DNA of 64,000 nucleotides from Evansella vedderi (GCF_030813435.1 NZ_JAUSUG010000003.1:62001-126000); one strand, 5' to 3'. Counted from the stretch's first letter, positions 7,490-15,824 are shown. Notes: generated from the letters alone by a model not told the origin. Numbers and translations: made by a program.

Positions 7490-8557
7490 TTATTTTATAG
7501 CTTCTTTCACTTTATTCTCTAATAGCCGCAAAACTTCTATATTGCTATAACATGAAATATCTAATGTATCTATATTTTCATTCGTATACTTCTGGCGTTT
7601 ATACTGATACATTGGATCATAATAGTGCAGTAGTAATTGAGAAAAAGCTAATTCGTAATCCTTCTTTTCGAAAGCCGCTGAAACAATATGACGAATGGAT
7701 GAAGGTATTCGCTTTTTTAAATGATTAAAGGCTGCAATAAATGCATCATGATGTTTGTCCGGATGATAATCCTCTATAATTCTCTTCACTCTATTATCTA
7801 ATGAATCTTTGATTTCAATATGTTGGGAATGATTTTTTAACTGCAGTAAAAATTCAGGAACGATAATCGACCCAATCCGTTTACTTTCCGCCTCCAAAAT
7901 CACAACCCCATTTTGTTCATATGTTTCTAAAGTTTTGACAAGATCATACTCAAACTGTTTCTGTGATTGTGATCCCAGTCCAATATGACCAAAAATGGAC
8001 CCCCGATGATTGGCTAATCCTTCTAAATCAAGGACAGGATAACCTTTATCATTTAACACCCTTATCCATCTCGTTTTTCCCGTTCCAGTATTTCCGGAAA
8101 GGACGATACCCTTCCACTGTAGGTTGGCAAAATGGTTCAGTTGCGTTCTTACCTCTTCACGAAAACTACGTATTCCACCGGAGAGCTGATATGCATTTAT
8201 TCCAAGGGTCTGCATCATGGATACAAAAGTAGCACTCCTCATCCCTCCACGGGCACACATCACCACAGCTTTTCTCCCTTCCGCAACACGTTCTAGCTTC
8301 TGCCACTCTACATAAAAAGCTGGCAATTTCTTCGAAAAGATGGCTACTCCTTCTTTCTTGGCAGAATCTGGACATACCTGTTTATATAAAGTACCAATGG
8401 CTTTTCGTTCATCATCGGTAAATAGAGGGAGATGAATGGAGCCTGGAATATGAAATTCTTTAAATTCCCCTGGAGATCGAACATCTATGAGATAATATTT
8501 GTTTGAGGAAAACTGTTTATGACTAATTTTTGGAAGTGAAAAGGTAACCTCCATCAT
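7490..8557 (-). CDS. mnmH: tRNA 2-selenouridine synthase (MnmH/SelU)
   Basis: A protein of about 355 residues with an N-terminal rhodanese domain carrying the catalytic cysteine in MCARGGMRS (about C101) and a C-terminal P-loop domain with GNTGTGKT. SelU replaces sulfur by selenium in 2-thiouridine at the wobble base of Lys, Glu and Gln tRNAs, through a geranylated intermediate, using selenophosphate from SelD. No selD is in the window. The ATG at 8557 is preferred to the upstream GTG at 8563 because AGTAGG stands five bases before it. It is a stand-alone gene between the ABC operon and yneF. Confidence 0.88.
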   Translation of the reverse strand: MMEVTFSLPKISHKQFSSNKYYLIDVRSPGEFKEFHIPGSIHLPLFTDDERKAIGTLYKQVCPDSAKKEGVAIFSKKLPAFYVEWQKLERVAEGRKAVVMCARGGMRSATFVSMMQTLGINAYQLSGGIRSFREEVRTQLNHFANLQWKGIVLSGNTGTGKTRWIRVLNDKGYPVLDLEGLANHRGSIFGHIGLGSQSQKQFEYDLVKTLETYEQNGVVILEAESKRIGSIIVPEFLLQLKNHSQHIEIKDSLDNRVKRIIEDYHPDKHHDAFIAAFNHLKKRIPSSIRHIVSAAFEKKDYELAFSQLLLHYYDPMYQYKRQKYTNENIDTLDISCYSNIEVLRLLENKVKEAIK

Positions 8558-8650
8558 CAACACCTACTTCCGTTTAGATCTGTTAAACTTTGAATGCTGA
8601 TTTTCGCTTCAATCAACACTTCTCCTTTAATGAGCCTTCTATTTAATATG

Positions 8651-8675
8651 AAAAAACACTCCGTAGTGGAGTGTT
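8651..8675 (-). terminator. Terminator after yneF
   Basis: Arms AACACTCC (8655-8662) and GGAGTGTT (8668-8675), followed on the minus strand by TTTTTT. Confidence 0.85.
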
Positions 8676-8678
8676 AAC

Positions 8679-8891
8679 TTATTTCATATTATTTTGCATT
8701 GCTTTCATCATTTGGGTAATTTTCTTTTGTGACGGATTCATACCCATTTGCATCATCATGACGCGAAGCATTTTTTCATTAATTGGTGGGTTCTTCTTCA
8801 TATAATTCATCATGTATTGTCTTGCAATAAAGAAACCGATAGCAATTCCTGCAAGCAATGCTAGGAAGCCTGTTAAAATGTATGGCCACAT
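8679..8891 (-). CDS. yneF: YneF, small membrane protein (UPF0154)
   Basis: A 70-residue protein with one N-terminal membrane helix (about 4-24) and a methionine-rich polar tail ([20 protein letters not shown]) typical of the UPF0154/YneF family. Function is unknown; it is conserved next to sirA and tkt throughout bacilli and in lactic acid bacteria, as here. Length matches YneF (72). The start follows GGAGGGTC. Confidence 0.88.
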   Translation of the reverse strand: MWPYILTGFLALLAGIAIGFFIARQYMMNYMKKNPPINEKMLRVMMMQMGMNPSQKKITQMMKAMQNNMK

Positions 8892-9016
8892 TACAATGAC
8901 CCTCCTTCTCTCTATGTTGTCTCTCGGAAAAACTTAACTATTTGTTATAACCTCATTTATTATAACGTATTGACCCGTACAATAAAAGGGAAAGTCAAAA
9001 AAATGCGTTATTTTGT

Positions 9017-9466
9017 CTAGGATTGATGAACAATTTCTAACGATTTTACTGGACGGAGCCATCCATATCTCCTTTGGTCAAATTCCATTGCGATAAAAAA
9101 CGGATGATAATGACGCAGGACTTCAAAAAAGCATGCCTCTGCATCAAGGGTACCCTCGGAAAATAACGTTAAATGGTTTTCATCTATATATAGACCAGCC
9201 TGACTGTTCTTTTCTTTCATACGTATAAAATGCTTATTATCTTCCATTTCATAACCAACAGTGCCAGAAAGATTCTTTTGAAGCATTCTTTGTAAACGGA
9301 TTACATCTATCGGTTCAATAATAAAATCAATTTGATTGTCTGTGACATTCTTTAGTTCTCCTTTGGCGAATCTATTCTCATCAAACAGACGAAACAGTTT
9401 ACCTTCTAATCCATAGTAGTCATTTGCGATATCTTCCCGAATAATATAGATGTCATACTCTCTCAC
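9017..9466 (-). CDS. sirA: Sporulation inhibitor of replication SirA
   Basis: A 149-residue protein matching SirA (YneE, 148 aa): it begins YDIYIIREDIANDYYGLEGKLFRLF and ends with a conserved YGWLRP block. In B. subtilis SirA is made under Spo0A control and binds domain I of DnaA to stop new rounds of replication as sporulation starts. It lies between yneF and tkt as in B. subtilis. No clear 0A box was identified in the region upstream (9467-9560). Confidence 0.9.
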   Translation of the reverse strand: MREYDIYIIREDIANDYYGLEGKLFRLFDENRFAKGELKNVTDNQIDFIIEPIDVIRLQRMLQKNLSGTVGYEMEDNKHFIRMKEKNSQAGLYIDENHLTLFSEGTLDAEACFFEVLRHYHPFFIAMEFDQRRYGWLRPVKSLEIVHQS

Positions 9467-9589
9467 ATTTCCAACCCCCCGAAGCTTCCTGTCTCATTAC
9501 CTATTATATAGGACAAGCTATACAAGAATTGTCAGTTCATGCAATGAACCATGACTAATTTTGTCGCTAAGGGTTGGAGTTTTGCTTAT

Positions 9590-9638
9590 TTAAAAATTTG
9601 GAGAAACGGAAAGCGTCCGCCTGTAGCGTATCCAAGCC
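9590..9638. repeat. Repeat family A, truncated inverted copy
   Basis: The stretch ACGGAAAGCGTCCGCCTGTAG followed by CGTATCCAAGCC is the reverse complement of the left end of family A with its middle removed. It sits in the gap between sirA and the tkt terminator. Confidence 0.55.
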
Positions 9639-9737
9639 ACATTATATTCTCTCAAAAACAACATGGTCTAATGCGATGAGTAATCGCAGGAGCATACCAA
9701 GTGGCGAAGGAGCAATCTTTTTTAAACAGTCTTATTC

Positions 9738-9768
9738 AAAGAGGGTGACTCCACGAGTCACCCTCTTT
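9738..9768 (-). terminator. Terminator after tkt
   Basis: Arms AAAGAGGGTGACTC and GAGTCACCCTCTTT with a three-base loop end six bases before the tkt stop codon complement. The symmetric A/T flanks would allow bidirectional action. Confidence 0.88.
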
Positions 9769-9773
9769 CATTC

Positions 9774-11783
9774 TTACTTATTTAACAATTGTTTAAAATT
9801 AGCTACCACATTTTCAACAGTAAAACCATATTCCTTAAGGATACGTTCACCTGGTGCAGAAGCTCCAAAACCATCAATTCCTAATACAGCCCCTTGATCT
9901 CCCGTGTAACGCTCCCAACCTAATGGATTAGCCATCTCAATTCCTAGTCGTACCTTTATATTCTTTGGAAGAACAGAGTCTTTATATTCTTGAGATTGCT
10001 TTTCAAAGCGATCCCAGCTTGGCATACTAATAACTGCAACATGGATTCCTTCTTTTTCAAGGGCTTTTTGAGCCTCGACAGCTAAAGAAACCTCCGAACC
10101 TGATGCAAGGAGCAACCCATCTGGATTTCCGTTAGCTTCAGAAATAACATATGCCCCTTTCTTAACACCATCGTATGCCTTTTCTTTTGTACCTTCTATT
10201 GTTGGTAGACCTTGACGTGTAAGGACTAATGCGGTTGGTTGATCTGTACTTTCTACTGCCAGCTTCCATGCAGCAACCGCTTCGTTTCCATCCCCAGGGC
10301 GAATGAGAGATAGACCAGGCATTGCCCTTAAAGCAGGAAGTTGTTCTACTGGTTCATGTGTCGGTCCGTCTTCTCCTACAGCTATGCTGTCATGTGTAAA
10401 TACATAAGTTACTGGTATCTGCATTAATGCTGATAAACGTACCGCTGGACGGAGATAATCAGAGAAAACAAAGAATGTGGCTACATACGGTTTTAATCCC
10501 CCATGGAGAGCCATTCCATTTCCAGCTGCTGCCATGGCAAATTCTCGAACTCCAAACCATACATTTCTACCAGCGTAATTTTCCCTAGTGAAATCCTCTT
10601 CTCCTTTTAACATTGTGTTATTGGATGAAGCCAAATCAGCAGATCCACCAAACATTGATTTCACATTTTTAGCCAATGCATTTAAGGTTTCTCCAGCAGA
10701 TTGTCTCGTTGCTAATTTATCTGTTGTTTCATAAACAGGAAGTCCTTGGTCATATCCAGAAGGTAATTCTCCGTTAATTGCAGCTGTTAACTGTTGTGCT
10801 AATTCCGGATAGGCTTGTTGATAGGCCTCAAATAGTTCGTTCCATTTCTGTTCCTTTTGAATTCCCTCGTCAGCAAGCTTCTGATAATGCTCAGCAACTT
10901 CCTCAGGTACATGGAAGTCTTCCTCAAAGGTCCAGTTATAATATTCCTTCGTTAATTGAGCTTCTTCTTCACCAAGTGGTTTCCCGTGAGACTCGGATGT
11001 TCCTGCTCTATTAGGGGAACCATAACCAATTGTAGTCTTTACTTCAATCATAGATGGTCTGTCATCAGCCTTTGCCGCCTCAATTGCACGGCCAATTTCC
11101 TCAAGGTCGTTTCCATCCTCAACACGGATCACTTGCCAACCGTAAGCTTTGAAACGATCTTCCACACTTTCAGAGAAGGAGCGATGTAAATCACCATCTA
11201 GTGAAATATCATTGGAATCATAAAGTACGATCAATCGTCCTAACTTTAAATGACCTGCTAATGAAGCTGCTTCAGCAGAAACACCTTCCATTAAGTCTCC
11301 ATCCCCACAAATACTGTATGTATAATGGTCAACAATGTTATATTGGTCACGATTATACGTTGCTGCTAAGTGACGCTCCGCCATTGCCATCCCAACAGCC
11401 ATCGCAATCCCCTGGCCAAGTGGTCCTGTTGTTGCATCTACTCCAGGTGTATGTCCATATTCCGGGTGTCCTGGAGTTTTACTCCCCCATTGTCTAAACT
11501 CTTTTAAATCTTCAATTGAAACATTATAACCATGAAGATGTAATAAACTGTATAAGAGCATGGAGCCATGTCCCGCAGATAATACGAATCGATCACGGTT
11601 AAACCAATCTGGATTCTTAGGGTTATGATTCATAAAGTCTGTAAATAGCTTATATGCCATTGGTGCAGACCCCATTGGCATTCCCGGGTGACCCGAATTT
11701 GCCTTTTCAATTGCATCAATTGATAATGTTCTGATGGTTGCTATTGATAGATCATGAATATTAATTCCCATAAATTCTTTCAT
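9774..11783 (-). CDS. tkt: Transketolase
   Basis: A 669-residue thiamine-diphosphate enzyme of the pentose phosphate pathway, moving two-carbon ketol units between sugar phosphates. Visible are the N-terminal [14 protein letters not shown] block, the TPP motif beginning GDGDLMEG (about 155) and the C-terminal transketolase domain with [20 protein letters not shown]. Length matches B. subtilis Tkt (667). Two possible starts: the ATG at 11783 has AAGGAAGG directly abutting, the next ATG (MGINIHD, 12 bases on) has a longer spacing. It is monocistronic here, preceded by a 540-base gap that holds a repeat. Confidence 0.97.
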   Translation of the reverse strand: MKEFMGINIHDLSIATIRTLSIDAIEKANSGHPGMPMGSAPMAYKLFTDFMNHNPKNPDWFNRDRFVLSAGHGSMLLYSLLHLHGYNVSIEDLKEFRQWGSKTPGHPEYGHTPGVDATTGPLGQGIAMAVGMAMAERHLAATYNRDQYNIVDHYTYSICGDGDLMEGVSAEAASLAGHLKLGRLIVLYDSNDISLDGDLHRSFSESVEDRFKAYGWQVIRVEDGNDLEEIGRAIEAAKADDRPSMIEVKTTIGYGSPNRAGTSESHGKPLGEEEAQLTKEYYNWTFEEDFHVPEEVAEHYQKLADEGIQKEQKWNELFEAYQQAYPELAQQLTAAINGELPSGYDQGLPVYETTDKLATRQSAGETLNALAKNVKSMFGGSADLASSNNTMLKGEEDFTRENYAGRNVWFGVREFAMAAAGNGMALHGGLKPYVATFFVFSDYLRPAVRLSALMQIPVTYVFTHDSIAVGEDGPTHEPVEQLPALRAMPGLSLIRPGDGNEAVAAWKLAVESTDQPTALVLTRQGLPTIEGTKEKAYDGVKKGAYVISEANGNPDGLLLASGSEVSLAVEAQKALEKEGIHVAVISMPSWDRFEKQSQEYKDSVLPKNIKVRLGIEMANPLGWERYTGDQGAVLGIDGFGASAPGERILKEYGFTVENVVANFKQLLNK

Positions 11784-11992
11784 CCTTCCTTACAAGTAGT
11801 TGTCTGACCTCTGTGTTTATCATATACCTTCTTACCTTGCAAAACAATAGTTTATCCTACGTTTCATACGTTTCTCACAAATTAATGTAATTTAATGAAA
11901 AAAACTATTTTATCTTAACATATTGTAACCAGCCTACTTTAAATTAATCTAATTTAAGTTAAAGCTGTAAAAGATTGTTGTTTTTATAATAA

Positions 11993-12256
11993 AATAGTTG
12001 GCTTGGATAAGCTACAAGCGGAACAATTATACCTAAAGGCAGCCCGCGTCCTTGTTCCGCGGGCAACGCTTCAGTCCCCTCGGGCCATGTCTCTTCCTCT
12101 GTGAGTATTGCTCCGAAGCTGAATCAAATAGTCATCGTAAACGATGATGCTCCGAGACAACTCGTAGCGAATTCAGGAAGCTTTGCTTGTCGCTGATATC
12201 GCCGCCTTTCCCTTCAACAAGCTCTAAAAAAACAACAAAGTTTACGAAAATAGCTT
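11993..12256. repeat. Repeat family A, long copy between ynzC and tkt
   Basis: It starts GCTTGGATAAGCTACAAGCGG, contains CTTGTTCCGCGGGCAACGCTT and GTCATCGTAAACGATGATGCTCC, and ends with AACAACAAAGTTTACGAAAATAGC. A central segment (GACTCATCGT-type, CCGAGACAACTCGTAG) is shared with the 50.4-kb copy but absent from the 29.4- and 36.1-kb copies. The 11784-12325 gap otherwise holds only the tkt leader and the ynzC terminator. Confidence 0.75.
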
Positions 12257-12282
12257 AAGTTAATGAAGTAGTAAGGATAAAT

Positions 12283-12316
12283 AAAAAAAGCTACAGGTTA
12301 GTCAGCAGCTTTTTTT
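12283..12316 (-). terminator. Terminator after ynzC
   Basis: A7GCT (12283-12292) pairs with AGCT7 (12307-12316), with further interrupted pairing CAGGTTAGTC/GACTAACCTG-like inside. Confidence 0.75.
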
Positions 12317-12325
12317 ACTCCATTA

Positions 12326-12562
12326 TTAGTGTTGGAACGGATTTCTTTCCTTTTCTTCTTTCAATTTTGCTGGGGTTACATCATTACCTTCCTTATCAAC
12401 TACTTTTACTGACTTCAATTGATTTTTCAGTGATTTTCTTACATTTTTTAAATACGCTTCCCGAAGATCCTTTTGTTCCTTTTGTTCTTTTAAGGAAAGA
12501 CCTTCTTTTTTCGATTTAGCAGCCAGTTCATTTATTCGTTGAAGCTTTTCGTTACTAAGCAT
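12326..12562 (-). CDS. ynzC: YnzC (UPF0291/DUF896)
   Basis: A 78-residue basic helical protein with the DUF896 block RINELAAKSKKEGLSLKEQKE, QKDLREAYLKN, and a C-terminal VTPAKLKEEKERNPFQH. YnzC lies in the LexA-controlled yneA-yneB-ynzC operon of B. subtilis; its molecular role is unknown. Here yneB is missing and 360 bases separate it from yneA, so co-transcription from the LexA-regulated promoter is possible but not certain. The start has AGGT upstream. Confidence 0.88.
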   Translation of the reverse strand: MLSNEKLQRINELAAKSKKEGLSLKEQKEQKDLREAYLKNVRKSLKNQLKSVKVVDKEGNDVTPAKLKEEKERNPFQH

Positions 12563-12809
12563 AACATACCTCCGTGTGTACTATCATTATCCCTTATGGT
12601 ACCCAACTGATGTAAATCTTTCAAGTTTTCACTTCGGAAGTCACTTCTTATATAGAATCCTTATCGGTTATCTCTGTTAAAAATTTAATGTTGATTGTCC
12701 CTTCAGGATACTACTGCGATTACTCGTCCCATTAAGAGCACTGTTACTTTTCTCACCGGAGTTTCGCATCCCCCGCTTCAATTAACACTATTTCAAATTC
12801 AACACTGTT

Positions 12810-12902
12810 CTTTAACAGGGCCCCCATGGAAATGAAAATTTTACTCTACTTGGAATGGACCACAGCGAATTACAAATCTGATTCGTATCTTCTCGGTAGC
12901 CT
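12810..12902. repeat. Repeat family B, deleted copy in the yneA-ynzC gap
   Basis: The left end CCCATGGAAATGAAAATTTTA matches the family B edge at 15.2 and 21.4 kb, and the right end has GCGAATTACAAAT followed by CGTATCTTCTCGGTAGC, matching the other family B edge. About 120 central bases are missing. The rest of 12563-12924 contains a short family motif CTGCGATTACTCGT (12714-12727) and no gene. Confidence 0.55.
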
Positions 12903-12924
12903 ATACGTTAATAAAATAGCGGAT

Positions 12925-13248
12925 TTAATTGGATGCAAATGTATCTAATACTACAGGTATATGGATTTTTTGCCCAGGATAAATAGTTTCATTAGTGAGG
13001 TTATTATAAGTTTTGATCCAGTGGACCATCTGCTCTGTTGACATGTCACTCCCTATACCATTGCTTGTCGCAATGCTCCACAAAGATTCCCCTTGAGTTA
13101 CTGTCCATTCAGACGTTATGTATTCTTTCATTTCCTTAGGTTCTCCTGCAGCTGTTGATGTCCAAAAAAATAATCCCGCCGACAATATTAATATAAAAAT
13201 GGATGCATCTGCACTCTTCTTTACTTTATTTAAAATAAAACTCATCAT
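12925..13248 (-). CDS. yneA: SOS cell-division suppressor YneA
   Basis: A 107-residue protein with an N-terminal membrane segment (about 15-34) and a single extracytoplasmic LysM domain (WTVTQGESLWSIATSNG to YPGQKIHIPV). In B. subtilis YneA is induced by DNA damage, delays septation and is cleared by proteases. It is divergent from lexA and shares three LexA boxes in the 197-base intergenic region, so SOS control is well supported. The methionine pair at the start leaves the exact start uncertain by one codon. Confidence 0.9.
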   Translation of the reverse strand: MMSFILNKVKKSADASIFILILSAGLFFWTSTAAGEPKEMKEYITSEWTVTQGESLWSIATSNGIGSDMSTEQMVHWIKTYNNLTNETIYPGQKIHIPVVLDTFASN

Positions 13249-13263
13249 TTATCTCCCCTAACA

Positions 13264-13275
13264 GAATGTATGTTC
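13264..13275. promoter_or_regulatory. LexA (Cheo) box 1, yneA side
   Basis: GAATGTATGTTC, one mismatch from GAACN4GTTC, sits 16 bases before the yneA start codon. Confidence 0.7.
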
Positions 13276-13292
13276 TAAAATCAGTCTAACAA

Positions 13293-13304
13293 GAACATTA
13301 GTTC
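13293..13304. promoter_or_regulatory. LexA (Cheo) box 2
   Basis: GAACATTAGTTC, a perfect match to the Gram-positive LexA site GAACN4GTTC, in the centre of the yneA-lexA divergent region. Confidence 0.9.
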
Positions 13305-13321
13305 GTGTCAATGTTTTTGTA

Positions 13322-13333
13322 GAACGAATGTTT
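13322..13333. promoter_or_regulatory. LexA (Cheo) box 3, overlapping the lexA -35
   Basis: GAACGAATGTTT, matching CGAACN4GTTYG-type sites with the last base changed. It overlaps the first two bases of the lexA -35 hexamer, a suitable place for autorepression. Confidence 0.8.
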
Positions 13334-13360
13334 GCACCGTTTCCTAGTACATGGTATAAT
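13332..13360 (+). promoter_or_regulatory. Sigma-A promoter of lexA
   Basis: TTGCAC (13332-13337), 17-base spacer, TATAAT (13355-13360). Near-consensus, 85 bases before the lexA start. Confidence 0.88.
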
Positions 13361-13445
13361 GTTCCTGTAAGATTAGAAGATTCTACATATTTTCAATTCA
13401 CGAAAGTTTGACATAGCAAATACAACAAATTAGAGGTGGGAAATA

Positions 13446-14069
13446 ATGACAGATCTTTCGCAACGACAGCAAGATATACTTAAATTTATAAAGGAAGAGG
13501 TTCGTGTAAAGGGTTACCCCCCTTCCGTTAGGGAAATAGGGGAAGCTGTAGGGCTTGCTTCCAGTTCTACTGTACATGGTCACTTAGCACGATTGGAAAA
13601 AAAGGGATACATCCGGAGGGATCCTACAAAACCCCGGGCAATTGAGGTAATAGGGCAAAACGAAGACAGCAGGAATGTAACAGAGACACCTTCTATTTAT
13701 GTGCCAATTATCGGGAAGGTTACAGCAGGACAACCTATTACTGCTATTGAAAACGTTGAAGAATATATCCCATTACCTGCACAATTTGCCCATGACGAAA
13801 ACTCATTTATTTTAGAGATTTCTGGGGACTCTATGATAGAGGCTGGAATATTCGATGGAGACTATGTAGTTGTAAAACAACAGAAAACAGCAAACAACGG
13901 AGATATCGTTGTGGCAATGACAGAGGAAGATGAAGCCACCGTAAAACGTTTCTTCAAAGAAAAGGATTATATAAGATTGCAGCCGGAGAATTCAACATTG
14001 GAGCCTATCCTTTTAAAAAATGTATCTATATTAGGAAAAGTCATCGGAGTCTTCCGAACCATTCATTAA
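13446..14069 (+). CDS. lexA: SOS repressor LexA
   Basis: A 207-residue repressor. The N-terminal winged helix-turn-helix spans about residues 1-70 ([20 protein letters not shown]). The self-cleavage site is A94-G95 in KVTAGQPI, with catalytic S129 (SGDSM) and K167 (ATVKRFF). RecA-ssDNA filaments stimulate the cleavage, which turns on the SOS regulon. It is transcribed divergently from yneA from a promoter overlapped by a LexA box, and followed by its own terminator. GAGGTGGG precedes the start. Its activator recA lies in the same window and is interrupted by introns. Confidence 0.97.
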   Translation: MTDLSQRQQDILKFIKEEVRVKGYPPSVREIGEAVGLASSSTVHGHLARLEKKGYIRRDPTKPRAIEVIGQNEDSRNVTETPSIYVPIIGKVTAGQPITAIENVEEYIPLPAQFAHDENSFILEISGDSMIEAGIFDGDYVVVKQQKTANNGDIVVAMTEEDEATVKRFFKEKDYIRLQPENSTLEPILLKNVSILGKVIGVFRTIH

Positions 14070-14078
14070 CCATAAGAG

Positions 14079-14127
14079 AGACACATTTTCAAGCTTACGG
14101 AAAGGGAGATGAAAACGTGTCTTTTTT
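14079..14127 (+). terminator. Terminator after lexA
   Basis: AGACACATTTTC (14079-14090) pairs with GAAAACGTGTCT (14111-14122), followed by TTTTTT. Confidence 0.8.
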
Positions 14128-14339
14128 AGTGTTGCATTACATTTGTAAAATGATTAGATTAAAACTGCAATAGAGCTGAAGAACATTAACGCTGCTAATA
14201 GCATGACCAAAAAACACACAATAGAAAAATTAATTTCCCTTTTATGAATTAACCCTTGAGGCAGTGCCTTGTGTCAATCTAGGACTTCCTTATTTTCCTG
14301 AAATAAAAGAAATTGATTCCCCGTAACTTGAAAAATCTC

Positions 14340-14348
14340 TGTTATAAT
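14340..14348 (+). promoter_or_regulatory. Extended -10 promoter of the exonuclease gene
   Basis: TGTTATAAT fits an extended -10 element (TG-N-TATAAT), 40 bases before the start codon. No good -35 is seen at 17 bases. The 14128-14388 gap otherwise contains only a doubtful short minus-strand reading frame. Confidence 0.5.
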
Positions 14349-14388
14349 TTTTTTAAGAGTTATAAATTAAAAGTGCGGGTGTTAATTC

Positions 14389-15174
14389 ATGAACGTGATT
14401 GTTTTAGACTTGGAAACTACAAGACAAACGAAAAGAAATCCTATGCAGCACATTATAGAAATTGGGGCTGTTAAGCTTATTAAAGCGGGAAACCAGTTTA
14501 AATATCACTCTAGCTTCCAATGCTATGTTCTACCCCCTACTTTATATGTGAGAAAAGGGGATCGGGAATTTATAAAGGCTACAAAGGATGATTTCAAACA
14601 TGCCAAAAAATTAAATCGTGCCATGAATGAATTTGTTCGATGGATTGGAAATGAGCCACATTACTTATGCACATGGAGTGAGTCTGATCTACACATACTT
14701 ATTCGGAATTATGCTTTTTCCCAAAGGTTCAACTTAAATTGGATTCAAAACTATAATGATCTCCAAGAAAAGTTTGGGGAAATGATCCAGGTGAAACAGC
14801 AAATTTCATTGACTAATAGTTTAAAGCTTGCGGGTCTAACTGTAAAAGGAAATCAGCACAGCGCTATCGATGATGCTATCAACACTTCTAGGATTCTAAT
14901 GCTTTATTACCCACACATTACTTTAGAGAAAAATAACCAAGCTAGTATATTTTCAAAATTCACCGTTTTTGTTTATAGTAAATGTTCTAAATGCGGTCAA
15001 ATAAAACATGCAAAGGAATTTCCAGCAAAACGAAGAAGCCGCTCCAATAGGGGGGCCTGCTTAGAATGCATGATGTTAAAGCAACGAAAGAAAAAAATTC
15101 AGAAATTGGCAAGAGTATTAAATAAGGTTGCTTATCATTCCAAAAACGAAATAAAAAGGAAACAAAGAGGGTGA
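14389..15174 (+). CDS. DEDDh 3'-5' exonuclease with C-terminal Cys4 zinc tail
   Basis: The first 180 residues form a DnaQ/KapD-like exonuclease domain: ExoI motif DLETT (D7, E9), D100 in the ExoII region, and H157-x4-D162 (HSAIDD) as the DEDDh ExoIII motif. All four metal ligands and the histidine are present, so activity is plausible on DNA or RNA 3' ends. The C-terminal part has C199-x2-C202 and C224-x2-C227 separated by a basic FPAKRRSRSNRGA stretch, a treble-clef-like zinc site, then a lysine-rich tail that should bind nucleic acid. The GTG-rich leader and good ATG support the start. It is one of few plus-strand genes and is AT-richer than its neighbours, suggesting accessory origin. I know no named gene with this exact arrangement. 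Confidence 0.75.
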   Translation: MNVIVLDLETTRQTKRNPMQHIIEIGAVKLIKAGNQFKYHSSFQCYVLPPTLYVRKGDREFIKATKDDFKHAKKLNRAMNEFVRWIGNEPHYLCTWSESDLHILIRNYAFSQRFNLNWIQNYNDLQEKFGEMIQVKQQISLTNSLKLAGLTVKGNQHSAIDDAINTSRILMLYYPHITLEKNNQASIFSKFTVFVYSKCSKCGQIKHAKEFPAKRRSRSNRGACLECMMLKQRKKKIQKLARVLNKVAYHSKNEIKRKQRG

Positions 15175-15185
15175 CTAAAATATCC

Positions 15186-15426
15186 TTTAACAAAGACCAC
15201 CATGGACAATGAAAATTTTAGTCTCCTTGGAGTGAGCGCAGGTCAACGAGACTCCTGCGGAAGAAGGGTTTAGCCGAGACACCTCAGAGCGAAGCTCGAG
15301 GAGGCTCGACAGATGCCCCGCGGAAAGGGAGTGAAAGCATTTTGCGACGAGTTGTGACGAGGAAACGAAGTGGTGCAGCAACAGACCGTAGCGAATGACA
15401 TCCAAATTCGTATTTTCAGGGTAGCT
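15186..15426. repeat. Repeat family B, full copy
   Basis: It runs from ACCATGGACAATGAAAATTT through GACTCCTGCGGAAGAAGGG, CAGATGCCCCGCGGAAAGGG and GACCGTAGCGAATGACATCC to TTTCAGGGTAGC. The same sequence in inverted orientation fills 21288-21496, and a deleted copy is at 12810-12902. No open frame of convincing length is present. Confidence 0.8.
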
Positions 15427-15431
15427 TTTTT

Positions 15432-15707
15432 TTAAAATCCATAGTAACTTTTATCATTTTCATATTTTCTCATTTTAGAATAGGCAATATCTAATTTATT
15501 TTGAATATATACTTGAGGATTGGAAGTTTTGACTTCTCCTTCTAACTCTTGTATTTTAATATCAGCAAACATTCCAGCAACCCTAGCTAAGTGATCAATT
15601 GTAGCCATCAACGTACTGTTGTCTTCATAATTTTCCGATGCAATCCTTTGGATATCATCAATTTTCTCCAATATTCGTTTTGTTTCCTCTAAAGTAAAAT
15701 GACTCAT
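15432..15707 (-). CDS. Small conserved-looking protein of unknown function
   Basis: A 91-residue, probably cytoplasmic, mostly helical protein (SHFTLEETKRILEKIDDIQ..., DHLARVAGMFADIKIQELE..., DIAYSKMRKYENDKSYYGF). I do not recognise the family. Coding character is supported by a GGGGGAGG ribosome binding site six bases upstream of ATG and by sensible amino-acid use. It lies between the exonuclease (convergent) and glnA (same strand, but behind the glnA terminator), so it is probably transcribed alone. Its 3' end abuts repeat B. Confidence 0.65.
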   Translation of the reverse strand: MSHFTLEETKRILEKIDDIQRIASENYEDNSTLMATIDHLARVAGMFADIKIQELEGEVKTSNPQVYIQNKLDIAYSKMRKYENDKSYYGF

Positions 15708-15790
15708 TGAACCTCCCCCTTTTTAATTGTTATTTAAATTGTATGAGGGATAAAGTCATTTATGGTTATTAAATTTTTTTCCAAAACATA

Positions 15791-15824
15791 GAAGCCCCTG
15801 ATACGAGAAGTGTATCAGGGGCTT
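15791..15824 (-). terminator. Terminator after glnA
   Basis: AAGCCCCTGATAC and GTATCAGGGGCTT (13-bp stem, seven-base loop), T-rich on both sides; it lies 12 bases past the glnA stop. Confidence 0.88.

Noticed and set aside
12563-12924. Remnant of yneB
   Set aside because: No resolvase-like residues could be read in any frame; the sequence instead matches dispersed repeats.
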